DNA of 10,744 nucleotides from Verrucomicrobiota bacterium (GTDB lineage: Bacteria; Verrucomicrobiota; Verrucomicrobiia; Opitutales; UBA953), in NCBI GenBank assembly GCA_004293385.1, contig RDYO01000090.1:1-10744 (forward strand), read 5' to 3'. Both the position numbers and the translations under genes were made by a program. A model generated the notes under the pieces. The model did no database searches, was not told where the DNA came from, and worked only from the letters and a program-made list of their open reading frames with translations. Positions within the stretch are counted from its first letter, which is position 1. Each line of letters opens with the position of its first letter. Positions 1-8,144 of the stretch are shown here, piece after piece.

Positions 1-1150
1 TGAGATCGACGCGGTCGGCCGCCAGCGCGGCGCCGGCGTCGGCGGCGGCAACGACGAACGCGAGCAGACCCTGAACTCCTTGCTCGTCGAGATGGACGGG
101 TTCGACGGCCAGGCCGGCGTCATCGTCATCGGCGCCACCAACCGTTCGGACGTGCTCGACTCCGCGCTGCTGCGCCCGGGTCGTTTCGATCGTCAGGTCT
201 TCGTCGACCTGCCGGACCTGCGCGGCCGCGAGGCCGTCCTCGCCGTGCACGCCAAGCGTTTCCAGTTGGCTCCGTCCGTCGACCTCCAGCGCGTCGCGCG
301 CATCACGACCGGCATGTCTGGCGCGGACCTCGCCAACCTGCTCAATGAAGGCGCCCTGCACGCCGGCCGTCGCAACCGCGAGAAGGTCGAGATGGTCGAC
401 ATCGAGGAAGCCCGCGACAAGATCTCCTACGGCCGCGAACGTCGCCGCGTCATGGACGCCGCCGACCTGCGTAACACCGCCTACCACGAAGCCGGCCATG
501 CCGTCGTGCAGGCCCTCATCGACGACGGCGCGCTGCCGCTCCACAAGGTCACCATCCTGCCGCGCGGACGCGCCCTCGGCATGGCGATGCTGATGCCGAC
601 CAAGGAGCTCCTCGGTTACACGCGCCAGCGTCTGCTCGACTATATCTGCATGGCCATGGCCGGACGCGTCGGCGAGAAGGTCATCTCCGGCGAGATCTCC
701 AACGGCGCCTCGAGCGACATCAAGCAGGCCACTCGTTTCGCCCGCCAGATGGTCTGCGACTGGGGCATGAGCGACCTCGGCCCGATCGCCTTCGGCGAGA
801 ATTCCGACACCGTCTTCCTGGGCCGCGAAATCTCGCGCACGCAGACCCACAGCGATGAGACCGCCCGCCGGATCGACGAGGCCATCTCCACCATCGTCCG
901 CGAGCAATACGCCCGCGCCGAGAAGCTCATCGCCGACAATGCCGACGCCCATCGCAAGATCGCCGAAGCCTTGCTGCTGCACGAGACCCTCGACGGCGTC
1001 CATGTGATGGAGATCCTCAAGACCGGCGCGATCCAGACTCCTGTGGCCGCTCCGGCCACGACCCCGGCCGCGACGGAGCCGGCTCCGTCCGCCCCCGCGC
1101 CCGCCGCCGACGCGGGGCCGGGCCTGCAAGCCTCCCCGACCCCCGCTTGA
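1..1150 (+). CDS. ftsH: ATP-dependent zinc metalloprotease FtsH, 5'-truncated
   Basis: Membrane-bound AAA+ protease that unfolds and degrades membrane and short-lived cytosolic proteins. The window opens inside the Walker B segment: codons from position 2 read [10 protein letters not shown], so the N-terminal membrane helices and Walker A lie upstream and the first in-frame ATG (80) is not the start. Visible in order: the second region of homology with arginine fingers (LLRPGRFDR, about 168-194), the AAA lid, the zinc site HEAGH (485-499), and the third zinc ligand Asp in [10 protein letters not shown] (about 706-735). These are the family's catalytic residues and all are intact. The last 45 or so residues are a Pro/Ala-rich, probably disordered tail, as in many FtsH proteins but with no specific motif. 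coaE follows after 37 bases and may be co-transcribed. The family call is very secure. Confidence 0.97.
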   Translation, partial: EIDAVGRQRGAGVGGGNDEREQTLNSLLVEMDGFDGQAGVIVIGATNRSDVLDSALLRPGRFDRQVFVDLPDLRGREAVLAVHAKRFQLAPSVDLQRVARITTGMSGADLANLLNEGALHAGRRNREKVEMVDIEEARDKISYGRERRRVMDAADLRNTAYHEAGHAVVQALIDDGALPLHKVTILPRGRALGMAMLMPTKELLGYTRQRLLDYICMAMAGRVGEKVISGEISNGASSDIKQATRFARQMVCDWGMSDLGPIAFGENSDTVFLGREISRTQTHSDETARRIDEAISTIVREQYARAEKLIADNADAHRKIAEALLLHETLDGVHVMEILKTGAIQTPVAAPATTPAATEPAPSAPAPAADAGPGLQASPTPA

Positions 1151-1164
1151 GGTTTGCCCTCATC

Positions 1165-1186
1165 GGGCCGGGCGGGTAGGGTAGGG
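1165..1186 (+). promoter_or_regulatory. Possible G-quadruplex at the coaE ribosome binding region
   Basis: Five GGG triplets (1165-1167, 1170-1172, 1174-1176, 1179-1181, 1184-1186) are separated by only 1 or 2 bases and end one base before the coaE ATG. This satisfies the usual four-tract G-quadruplex pattern on the mRNA strand with very short loops. Folding in the mRNA would cover the ribosome landing site. The pattern is seen directly; folding and any regulatory role are inference, and G-runs are common by chance in GC-rich DNA. Confidence 0.4.
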
Positions 1187-1187
1187 T

Positions 1188-1763
1188 ATGGTCATCGGAC
1201 TCACCGGAGGCATCGGTTGCGGCAAGTCGACCGCCGCGGCCTGCTTTGCCGAGCTGGGCTTCGTCGTCATCGACGCCGACCAGCTGGCCCGTCAGGTCCT
1301 GGAATCTCATGTTTGCGTCAGCCGCCTGCGGGAGCGCTGGGGGGCCGCCTGCCTGGATCCGCACGGTGTTCCCGACCGTAAATGGATCGCCGCGAAGGTC
1401 TTCACCGAGGCGGATGAGCGGGCCTTCTTGGAGTCGGTCACCCACCCCGAAGTAGCGCGCCTGCGCCGTGAAGCCACCGCTGACGCTTCGGTCGACTACG
1501 TCGTCGAAATCCCGCTGCTTTTTGAGAAGGAACTCACGGATGGTTTCAGCTCGATCGTGGTCGTGGCCTGTTCGGATGACGTGCGTCGGGTCCGTCTCCG
1601 CGGCCGGGGCCTGTCCGATGAGGAGATTTCCGCCCGTATCGCGTCGCAACTTTCTCTCGTGGAGAAGGTTAAGCGTGCCAACGTCGTGCTTTGGAACGAT
1701 GGGGAGCCCAGCTTCCTGCGGGAGCAGGTGCGGGTCTGGGTCGATCGGTTGAGGGGCGCGTAA
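1188..1763 (+). CDS. coaE: Dephospho-CoA kinase
   Basis: Cytosolic P-loop kinase that phosphorylates the 3'-hydroxyl of the dephospho-CoA ribose, the last step of coenzyme A synthesis. The 191-residue product has the usual family length of about 200. Visible motifs are the P-loop GGIGCGKST (residues 7-15), DADQLAR in the CoA-binding region (about 29-35), the HPEVARLRR segment, EIPLLFE in the substrate-binding part, and the C-terminal lid and base-binding run RGLSDEEISARIASQ followed by ANVVLWNDG. The ATG at 1188 is chosen because it puts the P-loop at its normal distance from the N-terminus. The gene lies 37 bases after ftsH and ends at TAA 1761-1763. No clear terminator follows; the next gene starts 128 bases on. 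Confidence 0.95.
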   Translation: MVIGLTGGIGCGKSTAAACFAELGFVVIDADQLARQVLESHVCVSRLRERWGAACLDPHGVPDRKWIAAKVFTEADERAFLESVTHPEVARLRREATADASVDYVVEIPLLFEKELTDGFSSIVVVACSDDVRRVRLRGRGLSDEEISARIASQLSLVEKVKRANVVLWNDGEPSFLREQVRVWVDRLRGA

Positions 1764-1891
1764 ATCGGCCCATCTTTGGTTAATTTGCGGTTGCGGGAAA
1801 GTTCCCCCGATTTAGGGTCATTTTCCCCGTTGTTCTCCTCTTTGAGGAGCAATCCCCCTATCCCCATTCTTCCGCTCCGGATTTCCCCACT

Positions 1892-3616
1892 GTGACGACC
1901 GCCGACGACTACGTCATCCAATTCATTCAGGACAAGGGGCTGGTGTCCCCTGCCGACGTGAGCGAGGCCCGTGCCGCTTCCGCCCCCGTGCCCGACGGCC
2001 AGAACGCCGACACCGTGGCCATCGCCAAGCTCGTCGAGACCGGCAAGGTCGCCTGGCCCCAGATCACCGCCGCGTTGAGCAAGGAGTTCGACATGGAGCT
2101 CATCGACGTGACCCAGGTGTCGCCGTCGGATGATATCCTCAAGCTCATCAGCCGCGAACAGGCCGAAGCCCGTAACATCCTGCCGCTGCAGATGGACGGC
2201 GCCGAGCTCCTCGTCGCCATCTCGGACCCGCTCGACACCGAGACCCTCGACTCCATCTCCGGCGTCCTGAAGCTTCCGCTCAACCCGAAGCTCGCCCCGC
2301 CGGACGCCCTGAAAGAGGCCATTTCACGCTGCTACAGCGGTGGTCCCATCAGCGGCGGCGGCGCTTACAATGACATCCTCGGCAAGGGCGGCGACGACGG
2401 CCTGGCCGTCGAACTGCCCCAGGGCGGCGACGTCAAGGAAGACGACGCGCCGATCATCCGTTACGTCAACTCGCTCATCGTCGACGCCATCCGCCGCAAG
2501 GCGTCGGACATCCACCTCGAGCCGCTGGAGAAGCGTTTCCGCGTGCGTTTCCGCATCGACGGCGTGCTGCAGGAGATGAAGGGCCCGCCCAAGCGCCTGC
2601 AGCCCTCGATCATCTCCCGCCTCAAGCTGATGGCGGAAGTCTCCCTCGCCGAGAAGCGCATCCCGCAGGACGGACGCATCCAGGCCCGCACCGGCGGCCG
2701 CGACATCGACTTGCGCGTCTCGGTGCTCCCGACCGTCTACGGCGAATCGATCGTCATGCGAATCCTCGACAAGGAAGGCCTCAAGCTGGGCCTGCCCGAG
2801 CTGGGTTTCTTCGCCGACGACCAGGCCAAGTTCCAAGGCCTGATCTCCGGCTCGGACGGCGTCTTCCTGGTCACCGGCCCGACCGGTTCCGGTAAGTCGA
2901 CCACGCTTTATTCGGCGCTGAACTACATCAACAAGCCGGACCGCAAGATCATCACCGTCGAAGACCCGGTCGAATACCAGATGGCCGGCATCAACCAGGT
3001 GCAGGTGAAGCGCGACGTCGGCATGACCTTCGCCGCCGCCCTCCGCGCGATGCTCCGTCAGGCGCCGAACATCGTGATGATCGGTGAAATCCGAGATCTG
3101 GAGACCGCCGAAATCGCGATCAACGCGGCGCTGACCGGCCACATGGTGTTCTCCACCCTCCACACCAACGACTCCGTCTCCGCCGTGACCCGTCTCGTGG
3201 ATATCGGCGTCAAGCCGTTCCTCGTGTCCGCGGCGCTCCGTGGCGCCCTCGCCCAGCGCCTCGTGCGCCGCAACTGCCAGGCCTGCGCCGCGCCCTACAA
3301 GCCGACGGCCAAGGAGCTCTATTCGATCGGCATGACCGAGCAGGATCTCGCGAGCGCCACGCCCATGAAGGGCGCCGGCTGCCCCAAGTGCGGCGAGCGC
3401 GGTTACAAGGGTCGTCGCGGCGTCTTCGAACTCTTCGTCATCACCGAGGAGATCCAGGAGATGATCTACGGCGGCTCCAACCTCGTCGACCTGCGCCGCA
3501 AGGCCCGCGAGGCCGGCATGCGCACCATGCGCGAGGACGGCCAGCGCAAGGTCGCTTCCGGCATGACCACCATCGAAGAAGTGCTCGGAGCCACCGTCGC
3601 CGACGACGTGATCTGA
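1892..3616 (+). CDS. GspE/PilB-family secretion ATPase (first copy)
   Basis: Hexameric cytosolic ATPase expected to power pilus assembly or a type II secretion-like machine. The start is GTG 1892; the first in-frame ATG is about 200 bases later and would cut off the N-terminal domain. The 574 residues comprise an MshEN/T2SSE N-domain (about 1-150), a Gly/Asp-rich linker (about 150-185), and the ATPase core. Core motifs are ASDIHLEP (204-211), Walker [10 protein letters not shown] (329-337), Asp box EDPVE (357-361), Walker B region IVMIGEIRD (394-402), His box STLHTND (421-427), and a four-Cys zinc site with CxxC at 462/465 and 497/500. The usual LRQDPD before Walker B reads LRQAPN, losing two acidic residues. 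pilT follows after 4 bases. The family is certain; assignment to type IV pilus rather than type II secretion rests on the adjacent pilT. Confidence 0.95.
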   Translation: MTTADDYVIQFIQDKGLVSPADVSEARAASAPVPDGQNADTVAIAKLVETGKVAWPQITAALSKEFDMELIDVTQVSPSDDILKLISREQAEARNILPLQMDGAELLVAISDPLDTETLDSISGVLKLPLNPKLAPPDALKEAISRCYSGGPISGGGAYNDILGKGGDDGLAVELPQGGDVKEDDAPIIRYVNSLIVDAIRRKASDIHLEPLEKRFRVRFRIDGVLQEMKGPPKRLQPSIISRLKLMAEVSLAEKRIPQDGRIQARTGGRDIDLRVSVLPTVYGESIVMRILDKEGLKLGLPELGFFADDQAKFQGLISGSDGVFLVTGPTGSGKSTTLYSALNYINKPDRKIITVEDPVEYQMAGINQVQVKRDVGMTFAAALRAMLRQAPNIVMIGEIRDLETAEIAINAALTGHMVFSTLHTNDSVSAVTRLVDIGVKPFLVSAALRGALAQRLVRRNCQACAAPYKPTAKELYSIGMTEQDLASATPMKGAGCPKCGERGYKGRRGVFELFVITEEIQEMIYGGSNLVDLRRKAREAGMRTMREDGQRKVASGMTTIEEVLGATVADDVI

Positions 3617-3620
3617 CCCG

Positions 3621-4694
3621 ATGGCTTACGCGATGAACCAGTTGTTGGAGGCCATGCTCGAGAACGGGGCCTCCGACCTGCACATCCGCGTCGGCCGCGC
3701 CCCCAGCCTCCGCGTCAACGGCGAGCTCGTCGCCGTCGAAGGCCCCGCCCTCACCGCCGCCGAGACCGAAGCCCTCGTGCTCGGCGTCGTCCCGCCCGCC
3801 CGCCGCGCCGCGCTCGACGCCGACGGCGGCTGCGATTTCGCCTTCGCCTTCCGCGACCGGACGCGCCTCCGCGCCAACGCCTTCCGCGGCCACGGCGGCT
3901 ACGGCATGGTCCTGCGCCTGCTGCCTTCCGGCATGTACTCGCTCGAGCAGCTGCGTCTGCCGCTCGTGGTCAAGGACCTGCTCAAGCGCGCCCGCGGCCT
4001 GATCCTCGTCACGGGTCCGACCGGCTCCGGCAAGTCGACCACGCTGGCCTCGATGATCAACTGGATCAACGAGAACCAGCAGAGCCACATCATCACGATC
4101 GAGGACCCGATCGAGTACACGCACGCGCACAAGCAGAGCCTGATCACCCAACGTGAAGTGGGCGAGGACCTGCCTTCCTTCGCGGAGGGCGTCCGCTCCG
4201 CGCTGCGTCAGGACCCCGACGTGATCCTCATCGGCGAGATGCGCGACCTCGAGACCATCGAGGCGGCCGTCACCGCCGCCGAGACGGGCCACCTCGTGCT
4301 CGGCACCCTGCATACCTCCGGGGCCACCCGCACGATCGACCGCATCATCGACGCGTTCCCCGCCAGCGCGCGCGACCAGATTCGCGCCCAGCTCTCGACC
4401 TCGCTCACCGCGGTCATCTCGCAGTGCCTGCTGCACACCACGGACGACCGTCGCGTCGCCGCGTTCGAGATCATGATCCGGACCGACGGCATCGCCGCCA
4501 AGATCCGCGAGGGCAAGACCTTCCAGCTGCTGACCGACATCGAGACCGGCGGCGCGCGCGGCATGCGCACGCTCGACAGCGACCTCCTCTCCTTGTTCTC
4601 CCAAGGCCTCGTGACCGAGGACGAAGTCTTCAGCTATTGCCTCAACCCCGAAGCCATGCGCGAGCGCATGCGCGGCGGCGTCTCCCCTCGCTAA
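3621..4694 (+). CDS. pilT: Type IV pilus retraction ATPase PilT
   Basis: Hexameric motor that drives pilus disassembly, giving twitching motility and DNA uptake in known systems. The 357-residue length is normal for PilT and it lacks the long N-domain and four-Cys zinc site of PilB. Motifs: GASDLHI near the N-terminus (16-22), Walker [10 protein letters not shown] (132-140), Asp box EDPIE (161-165), LRQDPD then Walker [10 protein letters not shown] (195-209), His box GTLHT (228-232), AVISQ (264-268), and IREGKTFQL (295-303), which matches the PilT-typical IREGK segment. The ATG at 3621 lies 4 bases after the preceding stop; a second ATG at 3633 is possible and would remove four residues. No Shine-Dalgarno site is present, so translational coupling to the upstream gene is likely. 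It is less similar to its two neighbours than they are to each other. Confidence 0.95.
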   Translation: MAYAMNQLLEAMLENGASDLHIRVGRAPSLRVNGELVAVEGPALTAAETEALVLGVVPPARRAALDADGGCDFAFAFRDRTRLRANAFRGHGGYGMVLRLLPSGMYSLEQLRLPLVVKDLLKRARGLILVTGPTGSGKSTTLASMINWINENQQSHIITIEDPIEYTHAHKQSLITQREVGEDLPSFAEGVRSALRQDPDVILIGEMRDLETIEAAVTAAETGHLVLGTLHTSGATRTIDRIIDAFPASARDQIRAQLSTSLTAVISQCLLHTTDDRRVAAFEIMIRTDGIAAKIREGKTFQLLTDIETGGARGMRTLDSDLLSLFSQGLVTEDEVFSYCLNPEAMRERMRGGVSPR

Positions 4695-4714
4695 CCCTTT
4701 ACCCCTTTTTTCCC

Positions 4715-6397
4715 ATGTTCGACGACCATAGTGACGTGATCCGTGACATCGCCCTCGAGGCCGGCCTCGTGACGCCTGCCCAAGCCGAGGAGGTCTGGGA
4801 ATCGACCACCACCACCGGCAAGTCCTTCGGCGACAGCCTCGTCGACGCCGGCTACGCCGACCGCGGCGCCATCCTCCAGGCGATCGCCGATCATCTCGGT
4901 TCGCCTTACTACTCGACCGTCCCCGCCGACCCCGGCGAGGCGCTCGTCAAGCTGCTCAAGCCCGCCCAGGCCCACAAGTACGTCGTGCTCCCCGTCGCCG
5001 ACGAAGCCGGCAAGCTGACCTTGCTCGCCAAGGACCCGTTCAATTCTTCCGTCATCAACGAGCTGAGCTTCATCCTCCAGCGTGAGATCGAGCTCGGCGT
5101 GGCGGACCCCGCCCAGGTCGAGGCCGGCGTCGTGCGCGTGTACGGCGAAGCGACCTCCTCCTCGATGGAGGACCTCCTCGGTGAGTTCGGCGAAGTCGAC
5201 GCCGCGGCCGCCACCGACGAAGACGTCACCAAGCAGGCCAGCCAGGCCCCGATCATCCGCTTCGTCGACCTCGTCCTCCAGGAAGGTGTCAAGGCCAAGG
5301 CCTCCGACATCCACTTCGAGCCCTTTGAGACCGAGTTCCGCATCCGTCTGCGTATCGACGGCTCGCTCTACGAGATGGCCCCGCCGCCGAAGAACCTCGC
5401 CTCGGCCGTCATCGCCCGCGTCAAGGTGCTCTCCTCGCTGAACATCGCCGAGCGCCGCATCCCACAGGACGGTCGCATCAAGACGACCATCAGCGGACGC
5501 CAGATCGACCTTCGTGTCTCGACGCTCCCGACGCAGTTCGGCGAGTCCGTCGTGCTCCGAATCCTGGACAAGACCGTCGTCAACCTGAGCCTCGAGGCCC
5601 TCTCGATGCAGGACGACATCAAGGAAGGCATCCGCGCGATGGTCGGCCGTCCGAACGGCATCTTCATCGTCACCGGCCCGACCGGTTCCGGTAAGACCAC
5701 CACGCTTTACTCGGCCCTCAAGGAGGTGAACACCGAGGACGTCAAGATCCTCACCGCCGAAGACCCCGTCGAATACGAGGTCGAAGGCATCATGCAGGTC
5801 CCGATCAACCATCAGGTCGGCCTCACGTTCGCCGCGGCGTTGCGTTCGTTCCTCCGACAGGATCCGGACACCATCATGGTGGGCGAAATCCGCGACATCG
5901 AGACCGCCCAGATCGCCGTCCAGGCGTCGCTGACCGGCCACGTCGTGCTCTCCACGCTCCACACCAACGACGCCCCCGGCGCCGTCACCCGTCTCATCGA
6001 CATGGGGCTGGAGCCGTTCCTCATCTCGGCCTCCCTCGAAGGCGTGCTCGCCCAGCGACTCCTGCGCCGCATCTGCAAGACCTGCCGCACTCCGTATGAG
6101 CCGGACAAGGACGTCGTCAACATGCTCGACGTCGACGCCCTCGAGATCGCGAACAAGAAGTTCTACTACGGCAAGGGTTGTCCGGATTGTAACCGTTCCG
6201 GTTACAAGGGCCGCCAGGGTCTCTTCGAACTGATGACGATCAACGACCAGCTCCGCGCCCTCATCACCCAGAAGGCGCCGACCCTCGTGCTCAAGCAGAA
6301 GGCCATCGAGTCGGGCATGCGCCCGCTCCGCGACGACGGCCTGCGCTGCATCTTCGACGGCCACACCTCGATCGAGGAAGTCCTCAAGTACACCTAA
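4715..6397 (+). CDS. pilB: GspE/PilB-family pilus assembly ATPase (second copy)
   Basis: Second extension-type ATPase of the cluster, 560 residues. The frame is open upstream to 4424, but that part overlaps pilT and is Arg-rich nonsense; ATG 4715 opens a normal MshEN-type N-domain 20 bases after the pilT stop. Layout: N-domain (about 1-145), linker (145-175), ATPase core from APIIRFVD. Motifs: ASDIHFEP (196-203), Walker [10 protein letters not shown] (321-329), EDPVE (349-353), LRQDPD plus Walker B IMVGEIRD (380-394), STLHTND (413-419), and zinc-site Cys pairs at 454/457 and 489/492. Unlike the first copy, its pre-Walker B segment is canonical, so this is the better candidate for the main PilB. 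The leader before the ATG is almost pure C/T. PilC follows after 25 bases, the usual PilB-PilC partnership. Confidence 0.95.
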   Translation: MFDDHSDVIRDIALEAGLVTPAQAEEVWESTTTTGKSFGDSLVDAGYADRGAILQAIADHLGSPYYSTVPADPGEALVKLLKPAQAHKYVVLPVADEAGKLTLLAKDPFNSSVINELSFILQREIELGVADPAQVEAGVVRVYGEATSSSMEDLLGEFGEVDAAAATDEDVTKQASQAPIIRFVDLVLQEGVKAKASDIHFEPFETEFRIRLRIDGSLYEMAPPPKNLASAVIARVKVLSSLNIAERRIPQDGRIKTTISGRQIDLRVSTLPTQFGESVVLRILDKTVVNLSLEALSMQDDIKEGIRAMVGRPNGIFIVTGPTGSGKTTTLYSALKEVNTEDVKILTAEDPVEYEVEGIMQVPINHQVGLTFAAALRSFLRQDPDTIMVGEIRDIETAQIAVQASLTGHVVLSTLHTNDAPGAVTRLIDMGLEPFLISASLEGVLAQRLLRRICKTCRTPYEPDKDVVNMLDVDALEIANKKFYYGKGCPDCNRSGYKGRQGLFELMTINDQLRALITQKAPTLVLKQKAIESGMRPLRDDGLRCIFDGHTSIEEVLKYT

Positions 6398-6422
6398 CCT
6401 TTAACACCCACCCGCACCTCCC

Positions 6423-7664
6423 ATGCCCGACTACAAGTACACCGCCATCGACCGCAACGGGTCCCAGGCCACCGGCCGGATCGACGCCGCCGACGACGCG
6501 CAGGCTCGCCAGAAGCTGATGGCGAAAGGCCTGATGGTCACCACGCTCTCCGCCGACTCGGCCGGCGCCAAGCCCGCGGCCGCCGCCGCCCCGGCCAAGG
6601 CCGGCTTCTCCTTCGGCTCGAAGGTGACGCAGAACGACGTGACCGTGATGACGCGCCAGCTGGCGACCCTGATCATCGCCGGCCTTCCGCTGCTCCGCGC
6701 CCTCGAACTGATCACCAAGCAGGAGCGCAACCCCGCCTTCAAGGCCGTCCTCGCCAACATCGCCGAGAGCGTCTCCCAAGGTAACAACCTCTCCGAAGCC
6801 CTGCAGTCCCACCCGAAGGTCTTCGACAAGCTCTTCGTCAACATGGTGCGCGCCGGTGAGGCGGGCGGCGTGCTCGACAAGGTCCTCGACCGTCTCGCGA
6901 AGTTCCGCGAGAAGGCCGAGCGCATCCAGAAGAAGGTCAAGTCCGCGATGGTGTACCCGGGCGTCGTCATGTCCGTCGCGCTCATCATCGTCTACATCCT
7001 GATGGTGAAGGTCGTCCCTTCGTTCCAGAAGCTGCTGGACAGCCAGAAGACCACGATGCCGCCTCTGACGCAGTTCGTCGTCGGCATCTCGAAGTTCCTC
7101 ACGGAATTCTGGTGGGCCACCCCGATCGCCGTCTTCGGCATCTATTTCGGCCTGAAGAGCTGGCTCGCCTCGGACAAGGGCAAGGCGCTCTTCGACAAGA
7201 TGATCTTCCGTCTCCCGAAGGTCGGCACGTTCGTGCAGATCGTCTCCGTCTCCCGCTTCGCCCGCACCTTCGGCACCCTGATGGCCTCGGGCGTCCCGAT
7301 CCTGCAGTCGATCACGATCACCCGCGACACCCTCGACAACGTCGTCATCGCGCATTCGCTCGAGCGCGTCCATGACCGCGTGCGCGACGGTGAGCCCCTC
7401 TCGATCCCGCTCGAACAGTCCGGCGTCTTCCCGCAGATGGTGACGTCGATGATCCAGGTCGGCGAAGAGACCGGCCAGCTGCCCGAGATGCTCAACCGCG
7501 TCGCGGACATCTACGACGAAGAGGTCGACAACGCCGTGACCGCGCTGACTTCCATCATCGAACCGATCCTCATCGTGTTCCTCGCCGTCGTGGTCGGCAC
7601 GATCGTGCTCGCGATGTTCCTCCCGCTCATCGCGCTCATCACGAAGATGACCGGCGGCGGTTGA
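6423..7664 (+). CDS. pilC: Type IV pilus inner-membrane platform protein PilC / GspF family
   Basis: Polytopic inner-membrane protein that sits under the pilus and couples the ATPases to pilin insertion or removal. The 413 residues match the usual length of about 400. An N-terminal cytosolic segment YKYTAIDRNG is typical of the family, followed by an Ala/Lys/Pro linker (46-62). Two T2SSF repeats follow, about 72-195 (MTRQLATLIIAGLPLL) and about 275-400 (FARTFGTLMASGVPIL), each with a GE motif (VRAGEAGG and IQVGEETGQ). Hydrophobic segments lie near 178-198, 228-246 and 378-402, the expected three membrane helices. It is the last gene of the motor operon, with a terminator 21 bases after the stop. 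No Shine-Dalgarno site is seen; the leader is C-rich. Confidence 0.95.
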   Translation: MPDYKYTAIDRNGSQATGRIDAADDAQARQKLMAKGLMVTTLSADSAGAKPAAAAAPAKAGFSFGSKVTQNDVTVMTRQLATLIIAGLPLLRALELITKQERNPAFKAVLANIAESVSQGNNLSEALQSHPKVFDKLFVNMVRAGEAGGVLDKVLDRLAKFREKAERIQKKVKSAMVYPGVVMSVALIIVYILMVKVVPSFQKLLDSQKTTMPPLTQFVVGISKFLTEFWWATPIAVFGIYFGLKSWLASDKGKALFDKMIFRLPKVGTFVQIVSVSRFARTFGTLMASGVPILQSITITRDTLDNVVIAHSLERVHDRVRDGEPLSIPLEQSGVFPQMVTSMIQVGEETGQLPEMLNRVADIYDEEVDNAVTALTSIIEPILIVFLAVVVGTIVLAMFLPLIALITKMTGGG

Positions 7665-7685
7665 ACGATCCGTCCACGTAAGACG

Positions 7686-7715
7686 AAGCCCGGTCCGTAA
7701 GGAGCCGGGCTTTTT
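7686..7715 (+). terminator. Intrinsic terminator of the pil operon
   Basis: AAGCCCGG (7686-7693) pairs with CCGGGCTT (7705-7712). Inside, TCC and GGA pair around a GTAA tetraloop (GNRA type), with one bulged G. The 3' arm runs into five T (7711-7715). It lies 21 bases after the pilC stop and is the expected end of the operon transcript. Confidence 0.9.
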
Positions 7716-7743
7716 CGTGTCCAGGGCAGGGGAGCGACCCCCT

Positions 7744-7790
7744 AAAAAGGAGGCGGCTTGCATACCCCTATGCAAGCCGCCTGTTTTTTA
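7744..7790. terminator. Strong, probably bidirectional terminator
   Basis: A perfect 14-base stem, AGGCGGCTTGCATA (7751-7764) with TATGCAAGCCGCCT (7769-7782), closes a CCCC loop. On the + strand it is followed by G and six T (7784-7789). On the - strand it is followed by CC and five T (the A run 7744-7748), so it should also stop transcripts from the tRNA gene on the right. Confidence 0.88.
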
Positions 7791-7929
7791 CTGCTTTATC
7801 TTACTTACCCCATTGTCCCGTAGGACAAATTTAATACCTGATACCGTGCATTTAATTTCGACCGGTTCAAGCGTAATCCGCATCTTTTTAGTCACTTCCG
7901 TAAGTGACTGCCCCTTAGGGCTTTGAAAT
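7791..7929. other. AT-rich spacer with two short inverted repeats
   Basis: This stretch between the bidirectional terminator and the tRNA is clearly more AT-rich than the rest of the window and holds no believable gene. It contains TTGTCC/GGACAA (7813-7818, 7823-7828), which on the - strand forms a C(UACG)G-capped hairpin, and AGTCACTT/AAGTGACT (7890-7897, 7902-7909) with a 4-base loop. Neither is followed by a T run in either direction. They may be part of the trailer of the tRNA transcript; no function can be assigned. Confidence 0.6.
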
Positions 7930-8007
7930 TGGGTGCAGGGGTAGGATTTGAACCTACGACCTTCAGGTTATGAGCCTGACGAGCTAACCGGGCTGCTCCA
8001 CCCTGCA
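7930..8007 (-). tRNA. tRNA-Met (CAT), initiator type
   Basis: A full cloverleaf reads on the - strand: acceptor TGCAGGG/CCCTGCA, D stem GAGC/GCTC, anticodon arm TCAGG-CTCATAA-CCTGA with anticodon CAT at 7970-7972, T arm GTAGG-TTCAAAT-CCTAC, and encoded CCA (7930-7932). The purine at 11 with pyrimidine at 24, and the body TGGAGCAGCCCGG...TAGCTCG, match bacterial initiator tRNA, not elongator Met or Ile2. Three positions are unusual: U1 can pair with A72 where initiators usually have a C1-A72 mismatch, the discriminator base is C73 instead of A73, and the first of the three G-C pairs in the anticodon stem is A29-U41. The length is 78 bases including CCA. Confidence 0.92.
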
Positions 8008-8114
8008 ATCAGTGGAAAGCGAAGAAGAATGGCACGCTGCCCTGTCCGCAAGCCATTTCTTGAGCCAGTTATCGGCCCTCGGGCCGCCCAAAAAGGGTTG
8101 AAGCAGGCGGGGCA

Positions 8115-8136
8115 GGGGGGAAGATTATCCACCCCC
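8115..8136 (+). promoter_or_regulatory. Possible leader hairpin before the vWA gene
   Basis: A six-G run (8115-8120) can pair with a five-C run (8132-8136) across an AT-richer loop, ending 8 bases before the ATG at 8145. A weak promoter-like pair, TTGAAG (8098-8103) and GATTAT (8123-8128), overlaps it but has a 19-base spacer. Either could matter for expression of the following gene; neither is secure. Confidence 0.22.
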
Positions 8137-8144
8137 TTTAAACG

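Noticed and set aside
1785..1814. TTGCGG / GATTTA as a promoter for the pil operon
   Set aside because: Both boxes are poor matches. A promoter is expected in this gap but cannot be placed by eye.
1835..1849. CTCCTC-TTT-GAGGAG hairpin between coaE and the pil operon
   Set aside because: Three-base loop, six-base stem and no T run, so it is not a convincing terminator; the purine arm is too far (over 40 bases) from GTG 1892 to act as a ribosome site.
4424..4714. Upstream extension of the second pilB frame
   Set aside because: It overlaps the pilT C-terminus and translates to Arg/His/Pro-rich nonsense; ATG 4715 starts a normal N-domain.
4691..6364. 557-codon open frame on the - strand across the second pilB; similar long antisense frames at 3441-4604, 2324-3163, 6384-7775 and 8547-9647
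   Set aside because: They mirror genes with very high G/C at third positions, which removes stops from the antisense frame. Their products are Asp/Arg/Gly/Leu-rich with no family motif, while the + strand products are clear homologues.
7717..7926. 69-residue + strand open frame
   Set aside because: It starts in the tail of one terminator and runs through the stem of another; codon use differs from the real genes and no motif is present.
7930..8007. The tRNA as elongator tRNA-Met or tRNA-Ile2
   Set aside because: The D stem GAGC/GCTC, G26 and the overall body match initiator tRNA, not the GCTC/GAGC order of elongator or Ile2 species.
8073..8086. CGGCCC-TC-GGGCCG palindrome
   Set aside because: The loop is too short for a good hairpin and no T run follows on either strand; GC-rich palindromes of this size occur by chance here.
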